In this document: positions 13,187 to 14,073 of the stretch, piece after piece | How positions within the stretch are numbered: the stretch's first letter is position 1 | Layout: the number at the start of each line of letters is the position of its first letter | NCBI GenBank assembly: GCA_902493085.1 | Contig: CABUOH010000012.1 | Coordinates: 1 to 14,073 of the forward strand | DNA: 14,073 nt | Origin: an uncultured Sutterella sp. | Lineage (GTDB): Bacteria; Pseudomonadota; Gammaproteobacteria; Burkholderiales; Burkholderiaceae_F | Reading direction: 5' to 3' | Translations under genes and position numbers: made by a program | Notes under the pieces: generated by a model | The model's database searches: none | What the model was told of the DNA's origin: nothing | The model's input: the letters and a program-made list of their open reading frames with translations, nothing else

Positions 13187-14073
13187 GCAGCAAACCTTTT
13201 GCCATTACGCTTGATGTCGGCACGTCGCTGGCCAACCGCACCGGAAGCTGGCGCACGCTGCGTCCGGTCTATGTGAACCGTCTTCCGCCGTGCAACGCCA
13301 AGTGTCCTGCCGGCGAGCAGTGCCAGGCTTGGCTTTATCACGCAGAGGGCGGTGATTATCGCCAGGCTTGGGAGAAGATTGTCGAGGATAATCCGTTTCC
13401 TGCCTGCATGGGGCGCGTGTGCTATCACACATGCGAGTCCGCCTGCAATCGCGGTGAACTTGATGAATCCGTCGGCATCAACGCCGTAGAGCGCTTTCTG
13501 GGTGATCATGCGCTTGAAAAAGGCTGGACGTTCCCGAAGCCCGCGACGAAAAGCGGAAAACGTGTCCTTGTCGTGGGCGCAGGCCCGGCCGGTCTGTCCG
13601 CAGCCTATCATCTTGCTCGCATGGGGCACGAAGTCTGCGTTCGAGATGGCGCGGATGCGGCCGGCGGCATGATGCGCTACGGCATCCCGAAGTATCGACT
13701 TCCGCGCGCAGTTCTCGACAAGGAGATCGCGCGAATTGCCGAGTTGGGCGTGAAGTTTGAGCTTTCCCGTGAGGTTGACGACCTCGCAACGGAAATGACG
13801 AGGGGCGGCTTTGATGCGGCATTCCTCGGAGTCGGTGCCAGCCTTGCACGCCGTGCCTATATTCCGGCTGGAGATGCTGCACATGTGCTTGACGCCGTTA
13901 CGGTGCTTCGTTCCATGGAAGGCGAGGAACAGCCGCTTCTGGGGCGTCGCGTAGTGGTCTACGGCGGAGGCAATACCGCCATCGACGTAGCTCGCACCGC
14001 GAAGCGTCTTGGTGCAGAGCCGCTGGTGGTTTATCGTCGAACGCGTGAGCGCGCTCCGGCTCATCAGTTTGAA
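13183..14073 (+). CDS. GltD-like FAD/NAD(P) iron-sulfur oxidoreductase subunit (cut by window edge)
   Basis: The first 297 codons of a flavoprotein resembling the glutamate synthase small subunit and NfnB/PreT-type proteins. The N-terminal iron-sulfur domain has Cys motifs PPCNAKCPAGEQC (about 42-54) and PACMGRVCYHTCESACNRGE (about 75-94). FAD binding follows at VLVVGAGPAGLSAAYHLARM (about 127-146), with GGMMRYGIPKYRLP typical of the family. The second Rossmann motif VVVYGGGNTAIDVARTA (about 257-273), followed by VYRRTRERAPA, fits NAD(P)H binding; the Arg pair resembles that contacting the NADP 2'-phosphate in GltD. GTG 13183 is chosen for the AGGAGAT 6 bases upstream. Its place after porGAB indicates that it links the 2-oxoacid oxidoreductase to NAD(P), as KorC does in the 2-oxoglutarate:NADP+ oxidoreductase of Azoarcus evansii. 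Its C-terminus is not visible. Confidence 0.88.
   Translation, partial: MSSKPFAITLDVGTSLANRTGSWRTLRPVYVNRLPPCNAKCPAGEQCQAWLYHAEGGDYRQAWEKIVEDNPFPACMGRVCYHTCESACNRGELDESVGINAVERFLGDHALEKGWTFPKPATKSGKRVLVVGAGPAGLSAAYHLARMGHEVCVRDGADAAGGMMRYGIPKYRLPRAVLDKEIARIAELGVKFELSREVDDLATEMTRGGFDAAFLGVGASLARRAYIPAGDAAHVLDAVTVLRSMEGEEQPLLGRRVVVYGGGNTAIDVARTAKRLGAEPLVVYRRTRERAPAHQFE

Noticed and set aside
13180..14064. A 294-codon minus-strand frame antisense to the GltD-like gene
   Set aside because: The plus strand has clear Fe-S, FAD and NAD(P) motifs in order; the minus frame shows no domain features.

Overview
The window reads as chromosomal DNA of a GC-rich betaproteobacterium. YaeQ, the QseB-type regulator and the E. 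coli-type cydABX genes point to Proteobacteria. The combination of cytochrome bd with a pyruvate:acceptor oxidoreductase suggests a microaerophilic or anaerobic host-associated member of Burkholderiales, such as the Sutterellaceae. That placement is inferred from protein character, not from a search. Genes are densely packed, no stretch over 300 bases lacks a gene, and I see no mobile element, tRNA, rRNA or CRISPR array.

Layout. (1) 1-1615, minus strand: a four-helix membrane protein, a QseB-like response regulator and the start of its sensor kinase (cut by the left edge), with tight or overlapping junctions. (2) 1667-2668, plus strand: a small three-helix membrane protein and yaeQ, closed by a bidirectional terminator (2669-2703). 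(3) 2740-6496, minus strand: a respiratory operon in transcription order cydP-cydA-cydB-cydX-ybgE-truncated hemoglobin. It encodes a long-Q-loop cytochrome bd quinol oxidase with its small subunits, plus a group 2 globin as last gene. cydX (29 codons) is very short and overlaps ybgE. (4) 6651-8797, plus strand and divergent from cyd: a PAS/AAA+/Fis-type regulator, translationally overlapped by an alpha/beta hydrolase gene, then a strong terminator. (5) 8896-10020, minus strand: a DUF1801 protein with its own promoter and a clear operator-like dyad, and a DUF3455 lipoprotein with a near-consensus promoter. (6) 10262-14073, plus strand: porG-porA-porB and a GltD-like FAD/NAD(P) iron-sulfur flavoprotein running off the right edge, probably an NAD(P)-linked pyruvate (2-oxoacid) oxidoreductase.

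How it fits together. The cyd operon would consume low levels of oxygen and protect oxygen-sensitive enzymes. The Por complex at the right is one such enzyme, being iron-sulfur and radical based. The terminal globin could handle oxygen or NO next to the oxidase. The divergent regulator is the most unusual item: it looks like a sigma-54 enhancer-binding protein but has lost the GAFTGA loop and the Walker B acidic pair, while keeping a cysteine-rich PAS domain. It may therefore be a redox-responsive DNA-binding protein that does not work as a sigma-54 activator.
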